From the NCBI RefSeq assembly GCF_042648365.1, contig NZ_JBHRXI010000004.1, positions 1 through 64,000 on the forward strand: DNA of 64,000 nucleotides, in the 5' to 3' direction. The notes below the pieces were generated by a model, which was not told where the DNA came from, ran no database searches, and was given only the letters and a program-made list of their open reading frames with translations. The number at the start of each line of letters is the position of its first letter. The stretch's first letter is position 1. Source of the DNA: Lutimaribacter_A marinistellae (lineage in GTDB: Bacteria; Pseudomonadota; Alphaproteobacteria; Rhodobacterales; Rhodobacteraceae). Below, piece after piece: positions 25,357 to 33,164 of this stretch. The position numbers and the translations under genes are program-made.

Positions 25357-26319
25357 ATGGCCAGACCCAAGATCGCGCTTATCGGCGCAGGTCAGATCGG
25401 CGGCACGCTTGCCCATCTCGTAGCCCTCAAGGAACTCGGCGACGTCGTGCTGTTCGACATTGCCGAAGGTACCCCCGAGGGCAAGGCGCTCGACATCGCG
25501 GAATCGGGTCCGTCCGAAGGGTTCGACGCCAAGCTGAAGGGCACCCAGTCCTATGCCGATATCGCGGGTGCGGATGTCTGCATCGTCACCGCCGGTGTGC
25601 CGCGCAAGCCGGGCATGAGCCGTGACGACCTGCTGGGCATCAACCTCAAGGTCATGAAATCGGTCGGCGAAGGCATCCGCGACAACGCGCCCGACGCGTT
25701 CGTCATCTGCATCACCAACCCGCTCGACGCGATGGTCTGGGCGCTGCGCGAATTCTCTGGCCTGCCCCACAACAAGGTCTGCGGCATGGCTGGCGTGCTG
25801 GATTCGGCGCGCTTCCGCCACTTCCTCGCCGAAGAATTCAACGTGTCGATGAAGGACGTCACCGCTTTCGTTCTGGGCGGTCATGGCGACACCATGGTTC
25901 CCTCGGTGCGCTACTCGACCGTTGCCGGTATCCCGCTTCCCGACCTGGTGAAGATGGGCTGGACCACGCAAGAGAAGCTCGACGCGATCGTTCAGCGCAC
26001 CCGTGACGGCGGCGCCGAAATCGTCGGCCTGCTGAAAACCGGTTCGGCCTATTATGCACCCGCCACCAGCGCCATCGAAATGGCCGAAGCCTATCTGAAA
26101 GACCAAAAGCGCGTTCTGCCCTGCGCCGCATATTGCGATGGCGAGATCGGCGTGAAGGGCATGTATGTCGGCGTTCCCACCGTGATCGGTGCCGGCGGCA
26201 TCGAAAAGATCGTCGACATCAAGCTGACAAAAGAAGAACAGGAAATGTTCGACAACTCCGTGAACGCGGTAAAGGGCCTGGTCGAAGCCTGCAAAGGCAT
26301 CGACAACTCGCTCGCCTGA
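25357..26319 (+). CDS. mdh: Malate dehydrogenase
   Basis: NAD-dependent malate dehydrogenase of the LDH-like type (320 residues), oxidising malate to oxaloacetate in the TCA cycle. The Rossmann motif is IGAGQIGG (residues 8-15). Substrate and catalytic motifs are VTAGVPRKPGMSRDDLL, ITNPLDAMVW, the SARFRHFLAEE region and GGHGDTMVP, with His in the last one. GGAGA precedes the ATG at 25357. It is a single-gene unit ending in a strong terminator. It lacks the GTGATCAC sites seen before sdh and suc. Confidence 0.98.
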   Translation: MARPKIALIGAGQIGGTLAHLVALKELGDVVLFDIAEGTPEGKALDIAESGPSEGFDAKLKGTQSYADIAGADVCIVTAGVPRKPGMSRDDLLGINLKVMKSVGEGIRDNAPDAFVICITNPLDAMVWALREFSGLPHNKVCGMAGVLDSARFRHFLAEEFNVSMKDVTAFVLGGHGDTMVPSVRYSTVAGIPLPDLVKMGWTTQEKLDAIVQRTRDGGAEIVGLLKTGSAYYAPATSAIEMAEAYLKDQKRVLPCAAYCDGEIGVKGMYVGVPTVIGAGGIEKIVDIKLTKEEQEMFDNSVNAVKGLVEACKGIDNSLA

Positions 26320-26342
26320 CGCATTTCGGGACAGTGAAAACG

Positions 26343-26373
26343 AAACGCGCCCCTGACCGGGGGCGCGTTTTTT
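26343..26373. terminator. Bidirectional terminator between mdh and the coiled-coil gene
   Basis: AAACGCGCCCC / GGGGCGCGTTT is an 11-bp stem with a 6-base loop followed by a T run on the plus strand. On the minus strand it is followed by TTTCGTTTT, and it overlaps the stop of the convergent gene, so it can serve both. Confidence 0.9.
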
Positions 26374-27419
26374 CATTTCTGCTCGGGATCTTCCGTGTTG
26401 TCTGTCGGCGGCGTTTCAGACTGTGGCCCGTCCGCCGAGGAAGGGTCTTCTGCCTGCTCTGCCTGATCCGCGGGCTGGGCATCACCGGTCGCTCCGCTTT
26501 GATCCTCAGTCGCGGCATCGCGTTGGTCCTGCCCATTCCCGGTTGACGTTTGCGCCGCTGCCGGTTCGGCGGCCTGCGCCGCGCCGATCTGCTCTTCGAT
26601 CTGAAGCAAACGGTTGCTGCGCTCTTCGAGTTGCGCGGCAAGCCCGGTGATCGTGCCCTGCAATTCGTCGCGCTGGTTGCGCTGCTCGGTCACGGCTTGC
26701 TGCAACTCCGCTTGGCGAGTTTCGAGCGCGGCAACCTCGTCGCTCAGGGTCGCTTGACGCGCTTCCATCTCGGCGGTTTGCGCCTGCATGTCCTCGAAGG
26801 ACTGCCGCAAGGTGGTCTCCTGATCGATTGCGGCCTGCAGGTCGTCCTGCGCCGCCGCAAGGCGCTCGGTCACGGCTGCGCTTTCCTCGTTCAGTTTGGC
26901 CAATGTCTCGCGGATTTCGGCCTCCTGCATGCGGGCCTCTTCAAGGCGCTGCGAGACCGTCTGCAATTCCTCGCTCTGGCCGTCGATTTCGGTACGCAGC
27001 TCTTCGCTGCGGGCTTCGAACTGATCGATCGTCTCTTGCAGCGGGGTCGCGCGTTCCTCAAGATCGGCGATCTCGGCTTCTCGCTGGGACAGCGTCTCGC
27101 TCAGTTCGTTGCGGCGAGTTTCGAGGTCGCCGATCTGCGCGTCCATCTCGCCAAGTTCGGTTTGCAGGGTTTCGCGCCGTTCGGTCAGCGGCCCGACCTC
27201 TCCCTCTAGCTCGGCGATCCGGGCGGCGAGCTCCTCGGCCGTGCCTCTGCGCTCTTGCTGGTCGACCAGTTGCGACCGGATGCCCGAAAGCTCCGTCTCG
27301 AGGCGGCTTTCGACCTGTGATTTGGTGACACCGAAATAGGCCGCGAGGGCCCAACCAATCATGGCGATGATGGCGGCAACGGTGAATTTCATGGTACCCG
27401 AGGAGTCGGATTCGGCCAT
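26373..27419 (-). CDS. Coiled-coil inner-membrane protein
   Basis: 348-residue protein with one membrane segment near residues 10-30 (FTVAAIIAMIGWALAAYFGV). A very long coiled coil follows (about 35-285), rich in Glu, Gln, Leu and Arg with near-heptad repeats. The tail (about 290-348) is low complexity: Asp/Glu/Gln/Ala/Pro, probably disordered. No enzymatic motif. The layout suggests a periplasmic structural tether or spacer. GGAG precedes the ATG at 27419. Single-gene unit between mdh and sucC. Confidence 0.75.
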   Translation of the reverse strand: MAESDSSGTMKFTVAAIIAMIGWALAAYFGVTKSQVESRLETELSGIRSQLVDQQERRGTAEELAARIAELEGEVGPLTERRETLQTELGEMDAQIGDLETRRNELSETLSQREAEIADLEERATPLQETIDQFEARSEELRTEIDGQSEELQTVSQRLEEARMQEAEIRETLAKLNEESAAVTERLAAAQDDLQAAIDQETTLRQSFEDMQAQTAEMEARQATLSDEVAALETRQAELQQAVTEQRNQRDELQGTITGLAAQLEERSNRLLQIEEQIGAAQAAEPAAAQTSTGNGQDQRDAATEDQSGATGDAQPADQAEQAEDPSSADGPQSETPPTDNTEDPEQK

Positions 27420-27520
27420 TGGGCTCCCCCCTTGTGAACGTGGCATGTGTTGTCGCCAGAACCCGTCAGCCGGGATAAAGTTCCCATGATTCGACCGTGG
27501 CGCAGGGCAAACCCCGGCTT

Positions 27521-27549
27521 GTGATCACACCCGAAAATGCTGTGATCAC
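27521..27549. promoter_or_regulatory. Paired GTGATCAC palindromes upstream of sucC
   Basis: Copies at 27521-27528 and 27542-27549, starts exactly 21 bp apart, the second within a perfect 10-mer TGTGATCACA. They lie 110-138 bases upstream of the sucC start. The arrangement copies that in front of sdhC (same palindrome, same spacing, similar distance), which argues for one regulator. Confidence 0.75.
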
Positions 27550-27580
27550 AAAAGCGGCCAATCTGCGCGAATTTGTGCCG

Positions 27581-27595
27581 CCGCGTCAGAAAACC
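27581..27595 (+). promoter_or_regulatory. 15-bp block shared with the sdhC upstream region
   Basis: CCGCGTCAGAAAACC, 13 of 15 identical to the block in front of sdhC. It is 31 bases downstream of the nearest GTGATCAC. TTTAAA follows directly and could be part of a -10 element, but I would not fix a promoter from this alone. Confidence 0.4.
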
Positions 27596-27658
27596 CTTTA
27601 AATCCCGGCGAAAGACACCCCTATTACGGTCAAATCGCAGTCACACGGGACAGTTTCG

Positions 27659-28852
27659 ATGAACATTCACGAATATCAGGCCAAGGCCCTTTTGCGCAGC
27701 TACGGTGCGCCGGTCAGCGACGGCAAGGTCGTTCTGCGTGCCGAGGAAGCCAAGACCGCGGCCGGTGAACTCGACGGCCCGCTCTGGGTGGTCAAGGCGC
27801 AGATCCACGCGGGCGGCCGTGGCAAGGGCTCCTTCAAGGAGGCAGGCGCAGGCGAAAAGGGTGGCGTGCGTCTGGCGAAATCGGTCGAAGAAGCCGCCGA
27901 GGAAGCCAAGAAGATGCTGGGCCGGACCCTCGTGACCCACCAGACCGGCCCGGCGGGCAAGCAGGTCAACCGCATCTACATCGAAGCGGGCTCCGACATC
28001 GAGCGCGAACTGTACCTCGCCCTGCTGGTCGACCGCGTCACCAGCCGCGTGTCCTTTGTCTGCTCGACCGAGGGCGGCATGGATATCGAGGAAGTCGCCG
28101 CAAGCACCCCGGAAAAGATCCTGTCCTTCTCGGTCGATCCCGCCACCGGCTACCAGCCGTTCCATGGCCGCCGCATTGCCTTTGCCCTCGGGCTTGAAGG
28201 TGCGCAGGTCAAGGAATGCGTCAAGCTGATGGGCATCCTCTACAAGGCCTTCATCGAGAAGGACATGGAGATGCTCGAGATCAACCCGCTGATCATCACC
28301 GACACCGGCAACCTCAAGGTTCTGGATGCCAAGCTGGGCTTTGACGGCAACGCGCTCTATCGTCAGGGCGAGGTCGCGGACCTGCGCGACACGACCGAGG
28401 AAGACCCCAAGGAACTGGAAGCGTCCAAGTACGACCTGAACTACATCGCGCTGGACGGTGAGATCGGCTGCATGGTTAACGGCGCGGGCCTTGCGATGGC
28501 GACGATGGACATCATCAAGCTCTACGGTGCCGAGCCTGCCAACTTCCTCGACGTGGGCGGTGGCGCCACCAAGGAGAAGGTGACGGAGGCGTTCAAGATC
28601 ATCACCTCGGACCCGAACGTCAAAGGTATCCTGGTGAACATCTTCGGCGGCATCATGCGCTGTGACGTGATCGCCGAGGGCGTCGTCGCCGCAGTCAAGG
28701 AAGTGGGCCTGCAAGTGCCGCTCGTCGTCCGCCTGGAAGGCACCAATGTCGAGAAGGGCAAGGAGATCATCAACACCTCCGGCCTCGACGTGATCGCCGC
28801 CGACGACCTCAAGGACGGCGCACAGAAGATCGTGAAGGCGGTCAAGGGCTGA
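27659..28852 (+). CDS. sucC: Succinyl-CoA synthetase beta subunit
   Basis: Beta subunit (397 residues) of the ligase that converts succinyl-CoA, NDP and phosphate into succinate, CoA and NTP. The N-terminal ATP-grasp domain begins MNIHEYQAKALLRSYGAPV and includes WVVKAQIHAGGRGKGSFKEAG. The C-terminal part has GAGLAMATMDIIKLYGAEPANFLDVGGGA and GGIMRCDVIAEGVV, as in SucC. First gene of the suc series, with paired GTGATCAC sites upstream. Its partner sucD is not adjacent: a 1.15-kb sulfotransferase-like gene lies between. Confidence 0.98.
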   Translation: MNIHEYQAKALLRSYGAPVSDGKVVLRAEEAKTAAGELDGPLWVVKAQIHAGGRGKGSFKEAGAGEKGGVRLAKSVEEAAEEAKKMLGRTLVTHQTGPAGKQVNRIYIEAGSDIERELYLALLVDRVTSRVSFVCSTEGGMDIEEVAASTPEKILSFSVDPATGYQPFHGRRIAFALGLEGAQVKECVKLMGILYKAFIEKDMEMLEINPLIITDTGNLKVLDAKLGFDGNALYRQGEVADLRDTTEEDPKELEASKYDLNYIALDGEIGCMVNGAGLAMATMDIIKLYGAEPANFLDVGGGATKEKVTEAFKIITSDPNVKGILVNIFGGIMRCDVIAEGVVAAVKEVGLQVPLVVRLEGTNVEKGKEIINTSGLDVIAADDLKDGAQKIVKAVKG

Positions 28853-29027
28853 CAGCATGGCCCCGAGCGCAGCACCGACAGGGCACAGGGTAGAGCGGAC
28901 GGCGCGACGGCGCGCCGAACGTTCCCAGACCCTCGCCCCGGACGTGCTGCCGGACGATCCCGCCAGCCTCCGATCCCCGTGCGGGGGCTGGCAGACAAAC
29001 ACAGCCGAGATGACGCGTTCGTAACCC
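28853..29027 (+). other. Spacer between sucC and the sulfotransferase-like gene
   Basis: 175 bases with no convincing gene. It contains a short 55-codon open frame (28857-29024) rich in Arg and Pro with no ribosome binding site, and a small hairpin CCCCGTGCGGGG near 28976-28987. Most likely untranslated intercistronic sequence. Confidence 0.4.
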
Positions 29028-30176
29028 ATGCACGCCCTTGTTCACATAGGTCCGACCAAATGCGGCTCTACCGCGTTGCAGGCGTTCCTTTCGCGGAACG
29101 CAGCGATGCTGGCGGGGCGCGGGCTGCGCTATGAGCGCTGGTCCCGGACGACGAAGTGGGACGGCTCGCAGGTGGAGTTGCCGGTCGCCGCGCTGGCGGC
29201 CTGCGACGCGGTGATCCCGTTTCGCAAGACCCGCTCGGTCTTTGGCCTGCCGGACCTTGCCGCAGCGCGCGAATTGTCCCGCACCTGGCTCGACTGGCTC
29301 GACTCTGCGCGCAAGGAGTGGGCCGAGCGGATGGTCGCGTTTTCCTCGGAACACCTGCTGGTATGGTTGACGACCGTGTCGCAGGTCAGGGCGATGCATC
29401 GTATCCTCAGCGAACGGTTCCAATCGGTCCGTTACGTCGCATGGCTGCGCCCGCAGGAAGACTGGCTTCTCAGCCAGTATTCACAGGGTTTGCGATCCGG
29501 CAGCACCCAGACCCTGGACGAAATGCTGAACACGCGGCTGCAATCCGCGCAATCGGCGCTTCCGAATTTCGCGGCGCGGCTGCGGCTCTGGGTCGAGGCA
29601 TTGGGCGCCGACGCGCTGCGGGTGTTCCGTCTGGACGGCGCCCGCAACGGGCGGGACCATTGCGGCACGTTCTGCGAGCTTGCGGGGATCGCGGGCGACG
29701 ACCTCGGGCGGCCCGAGACGCGCAACGCCTCCTTCGGGGCGCATTCGGCCGAGGCGATGCGCCAGATCAATCTGCGCCTGCCCTATTGGGCCAAGGGGCA
29801 GAACGGTATCAACCCGGCGCGGCAGGGGATCGCCCCGCAGCTGGAACAGACGGCCGGAGACGAACCGCCGCTGGCCCTGACTGATGCGCAACGCAAACTG
29901 ATCGCCACGGCCTATGAACCCGGCAACCGCTGGCTGGCCGAGACCTTTGCCGATTGCGCAGGCCTGACGGCCAAGGGCCGGACGCGCCCCGCCCCGGCAT
30001 CACCGACCACGCAGGACACCGCCGCCCGGCTGATTGACCTGCTTTTCGCCAGCCGCATGGGTGCGCTGGCCCCTCTTACAGAAACGCAACGCGCGCGGGC
30101 CAACCCGCCGCACGGACCCCGAACAGGTCGGACGGTCCCCGGACCGCAGGGACCTATCACTGACCCTACCCCTTGA
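29028..30176 (+). CDS. Sulfotransferase-fold protein between sucC and sucD
   Basis: 382-residue protein. The N terminus VHIGPTKCGSTALQAFLSRNA is a clear 5'-PSB (phosphosulfate-binding) loop of the P-loop sulfotransferase superfamily. The 3'-phosphate site may be WLRPQEDWLLSQYSQG near residues 144-160. The last 60 residues are Pro/Arg/Thr-rich and probably disordered. No signal peptide. It overlaps no neighbour and lies on the suc strand, so it is likely read from the sucC promoter. Substrate unknown; a surface polysaccharide is plausible given the similar gene inside the sdh series. Confidence 0.7.
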   Translation: MHALVHIGPTKCGSTALQAFLSRNAAMLAGRGLRYERWSRTTKWDGSQVELPVAALAACDAVIPFRKTRSVFGLPDLAAARELSRTWLDWLDSARKEWAERMVAFSSEHLLVWLTTVSQVRAMHRILSERFQSVRYVAWLRPQEDWLLSQYSQGLRSGSTQTLDEMLNTRLQSAQSALPNFAARLRLWVEALGADALRVFRLDGARNGRDHCGTFCELAGIAGDDLGRPETRNASFGAHSAEAMRQINLRLPYWAKGQNGINPARQGIAPQLEQTAGDEPPLALTDAQRKLIATAYEPGNRWLAETFADCAGLTAKGRTRPAPASPTTQDTAARLIDLLFASRMGALAPLTETQRARANPPHGPRTGRTVPGPQGPITDPTP

Positions 30177-30195
30177 CGAGGCAAAGGAACCAAGA

Positions 30196-31080
<885 letters not shown>

Positions 31081-31091
31081 ACCGATTGCTC

Positions 31092-31120
31092 GCGCCCCCC
31101 GGGGTCCGGCCCCGGGGCGC
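31092..31120 (+). other. Intercistronic stem-loop after sucD
   Basis: GCGCCCC / GGGGCGC, continuing with GGGG / CCCC around a 5-base loop, forms a very stable hairpin 11 bases after the sucD stop. No T tract follows. It separates sucD from the accessory genes that come next and may protect the sucCD message or attenuate downstream genes. Confidence 0.5.
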
Positions 31121-31137
31121 ATTGGAGAGGAAGGCCC

Positions 31138-31734
31138 ATGTCGTTTACAGAGGCCATCAAGAGTTGCTTTTCCAAGTCCCTGACGTTCTCGGGGAGCGCG
31201 TCGCGCTACGATTTCTGGAACATCGTGCTCTTCCTCCTGCTCACCCTTGTCCTTCTCGTGTTTGTCAATTCCGCTCTCTTCGGCCCGACGATCGAGACCG
31301 TTTTGCAGCTCCGTGCAGATTCGACCGGACGGCAGCAGTTGCGGCTTGTTCGCGAAACCAACTATGACGCGGGCTTGCTCGGCGCTGGGTTCCTGGTCAT
31401 CACCGCCTTGCCTTTGCTGGCCGCCGCGTGGCGCCGGATGCAGGACATTGGCCGGTCTGTCTGGTATCTCTTGCTGCCACTGCCAGCGATGCTCGTGGCA
31501 TATGCCGTGTTCTACGCGACGGCCCGAACCGTGACGATCGACCCGGAACAGCTACCTTCCGGTGTGGAGGTGCCCGAGAGCCTGCGCATACCCGACACCA
31601 GCCTTGCGGCGCTGTCACCGTGGTTGGTTTTCGCCGCTTGTGCGGTGGTCGTGCTCTTCTGGCTGTTCCGCGCGTCTCAGGACGGATCGAACCGCTTTGG
31701 CCCAAATCCGGCAATCGAGGAGATGAGAGTATGA
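31138..31734 (+). CDS. DUF805 family membrane protein
   Basis: 198-residue inner-membrane protein of the DUF805 family: MSFTEAIKSCFSKSLTFSGSASRYDFWN, then hydrophobic segments and the hallmark AAAWRRMQDIGRSVWYLLLPLPA, ending FRASQDGSNRFGPNP. Function of the family is unknown. Preceded by GGAGAGG. It overlaps the next DUF805 gene by 4 bases (ATGA). Confidence 0.85.
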   Translation: MSFTEAIKSCFSKSLTFSGSASRYDFWNIVLFLLLTLVLLVFVNSALFGPTIETVLQLRADSTGRQQLRLVRETNYDAGLLGAGFLVITALPLLAAAWRRMQDIGRSVWYLLLPLPAMLVAYAVFYATARTVTIDPEQLPSGVEVPESLRIPDTSLAALSPWLVFAACAVVVLFWLFRASQDGSNRFGPNPAIEEMRV

Positions 31735-32279
31735 GTTTCACCGACGCGATCAAAACCTGCTTTTCCAAGTATTTCACCTTTTCGGGACGCGCCTCGAGAC
31801 CGGAATACTGGTGGTTCTTCCTTTTCATCGTGCTGGGAAATGTCGTGGCGGGCATCCTCGATGCGGTTCTGTTCGACGCGGTGACAGGCTCTGTCGAGAC
31901 CGGGCCGGACGGGTTCAGCGCAAGCGCCGAAAACAACGGGCCGGTGGCGGCGATCTTCAGCCTTGCCGTTCTGATCCCACAGCTGGCCGCAGGCTGGCGG
32001 CGGATGCATGACACCGGTCGCAGCGGGTTCTACCTGTTGCTACCGCTTCTGATGTCGATCGCGGCGGTCCTGATCCTTGTTTTCGGTATCGGGCTGGCAT
32101 CCGCATTTCAGCATGGCGGCTCCTTCGACCGCTTCATGACCGGTTCGACGATCCTGCTTCTTATCCCGACCGGGCTTGTCCTGATCGTCTCGCCCCTGCT
32201 TGTGCTGTGGTGGCTGACGCGGCCCAGCGAGGCGGGCGAGAACCGGTTCGGTCCGCCACCTGCACAGGTGGCCGGATGA
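31731..32279 (+). CDS. DUF805 family membrane protein
   Basis: 182 residues, clearly a tandem duplicate of the previous gene: MSFTDAIKTCFSKYFTFSGRASRPEYWW, AAGWRRMHDTGRSGFYLLLPL and RPSEAGENRFGPPP line up with it. Four hydrophobic segments. Its start overlaps the previous stop (ATGA) and its stop overlaps the next start (ATGA), so the three genes are translationally linked. Confidence 0.85.
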   Translation: MSFTDAIKTCFSKYFTFSGRASRPEYWWFFLFIVLGNVVAGILDAVLFDAVTGSVETGPDGFSASAENNGPVAAIFSLAVLIPQLAAGWRRMHDTGRSGFYLLLPLLMSIAAVLILVFGIGLASAFQHGGSFDRFMTGSTILLLIPTGLVLIVSPLLVLWWLTRPSEAGENRFGPPPAQVAG

Positions 32280-33154
32280 ACGTCGCACTGTCCTCCGATG
32301 CGCAAACCCTGCGCGCGCTGCCCGGATCGGGCGGCAGCGGCATGGATATGCGCGGGCTCAAGCACCGGCTTGCGACCTCGCCCATGGCGGGGCCGTTGTC
32401 GAGCCTGCGCAACAGCTGGAAGGCGCGCAAACTCGTCTCCAACGCCGAACTGGGCCTTCTATTCAAGGAAGACCAGATGATGGAGGCGATGCTGGAACGA
32501 ATGATCCGGCCCGATTGGAACTGCCTCGATATCGGGGCGCATATCGGTTCGGTCTCGTACCGCTTTCATACGCTGGCCCCGCAGGGCCGCCACGCGATCA
32601 TCGAGGCCAGCCCCGACAAGGCCACGCTGCTTGCGCAGCGCTTCCCCGAGACGCCCGTCTTGCAGGTTGCGGTATCGGACAGCGCGGGCGAGGTGACGTT
32701 CTACGAGAACCTCGACCAGCCCGGCTATTCCAGCCTGTCGGATCGCGGCAGCCGCGGTCGCGTGCAGGAAATCACCGTGCCAGCGCGGCGGCTGGATGAA
32801 CTTTTCGCCGAAACCCAGCGTTTCGACCTTGTGAAGATCGATGTCGAAGGCCACGAATTCGCCGCCCTGACCGGTGGGCGTTCCTTGCTGGACCGCTGCA
32901 GACCCGTGATCCTTTTCGAGGCAGGCGCCGCAGAGGATGCCGATCTCGACACCGGGCAGAGCGAGCGGTTGTTCGACCTGCTGACCAAAGAGCTTGGATA
33001 CCGCGTCTTTGCCGTCTTCGACCTATATTTCGACCGCCCGGCCATCTCGGCCGAGCTGTTCAGGTCCTACCGGACCTACCCGTTCATGGCGTTCAACTAT
33101 TTCGCGTTGCCCGCCGAAACCAATGCCCGCCCCGCCCCATCCGCAAAAGAGTGA
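32276..33154 (+). CDS. FkbM family methyltransferase
   Basis: 292-residue SAM-dependent methyltransferase of the FkbM family. The SAM site reads NCLDIGAHIGSVSYRFHTLAP near residues 81-101, followed by AIIEASPDKATLL, VTFYEN, and DLVKIDVEGHEFAALTGG near residues 184-201, the FkbM hallmark. Members often methylate sugars in glycolipids, capsules or glycopeptides, so it fits the surface-carbohydrate theme of the inserted genes. ATGA overlap with the DUF805 gene; ends 10 bases before sucA. Confidence 0.85.
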   Translation: MNVALSSDAQTLRALPGSGGSGMDMRGLKHRLATSPMAGPLSSLRNSWKARKLVSNAELGLLFKEDQMMEAMLERMIRPDWNCLDIGAHIGSVSYRFHTLAPQGRHAIIEASPDKATLLAQRFPETPVLQVAVSDSAGEVTFYENLDQPGYSSLSDRGSRGRVQEITVPARRLDELFAETQRFDLVKIDVEGHEFAALTGGRSLLDRCRPVILFEAGAAEDADLDTGQSERLFDLLTKELGYRVFAVFDLYFDRPAISAELFRSYRTYPFMAFNYFALPAETNARPAPSAKE

Positions 33155-33164
33155 GACCGGAGTC

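Noticed and set aside
28857..29024. A 55-codon plus-strand frame between sucC and the sulfotransferase-like gene
   Set aside because: No ribosome binding site and an Arg/Pro-rich composition without motif; likely intercistronic sequence.
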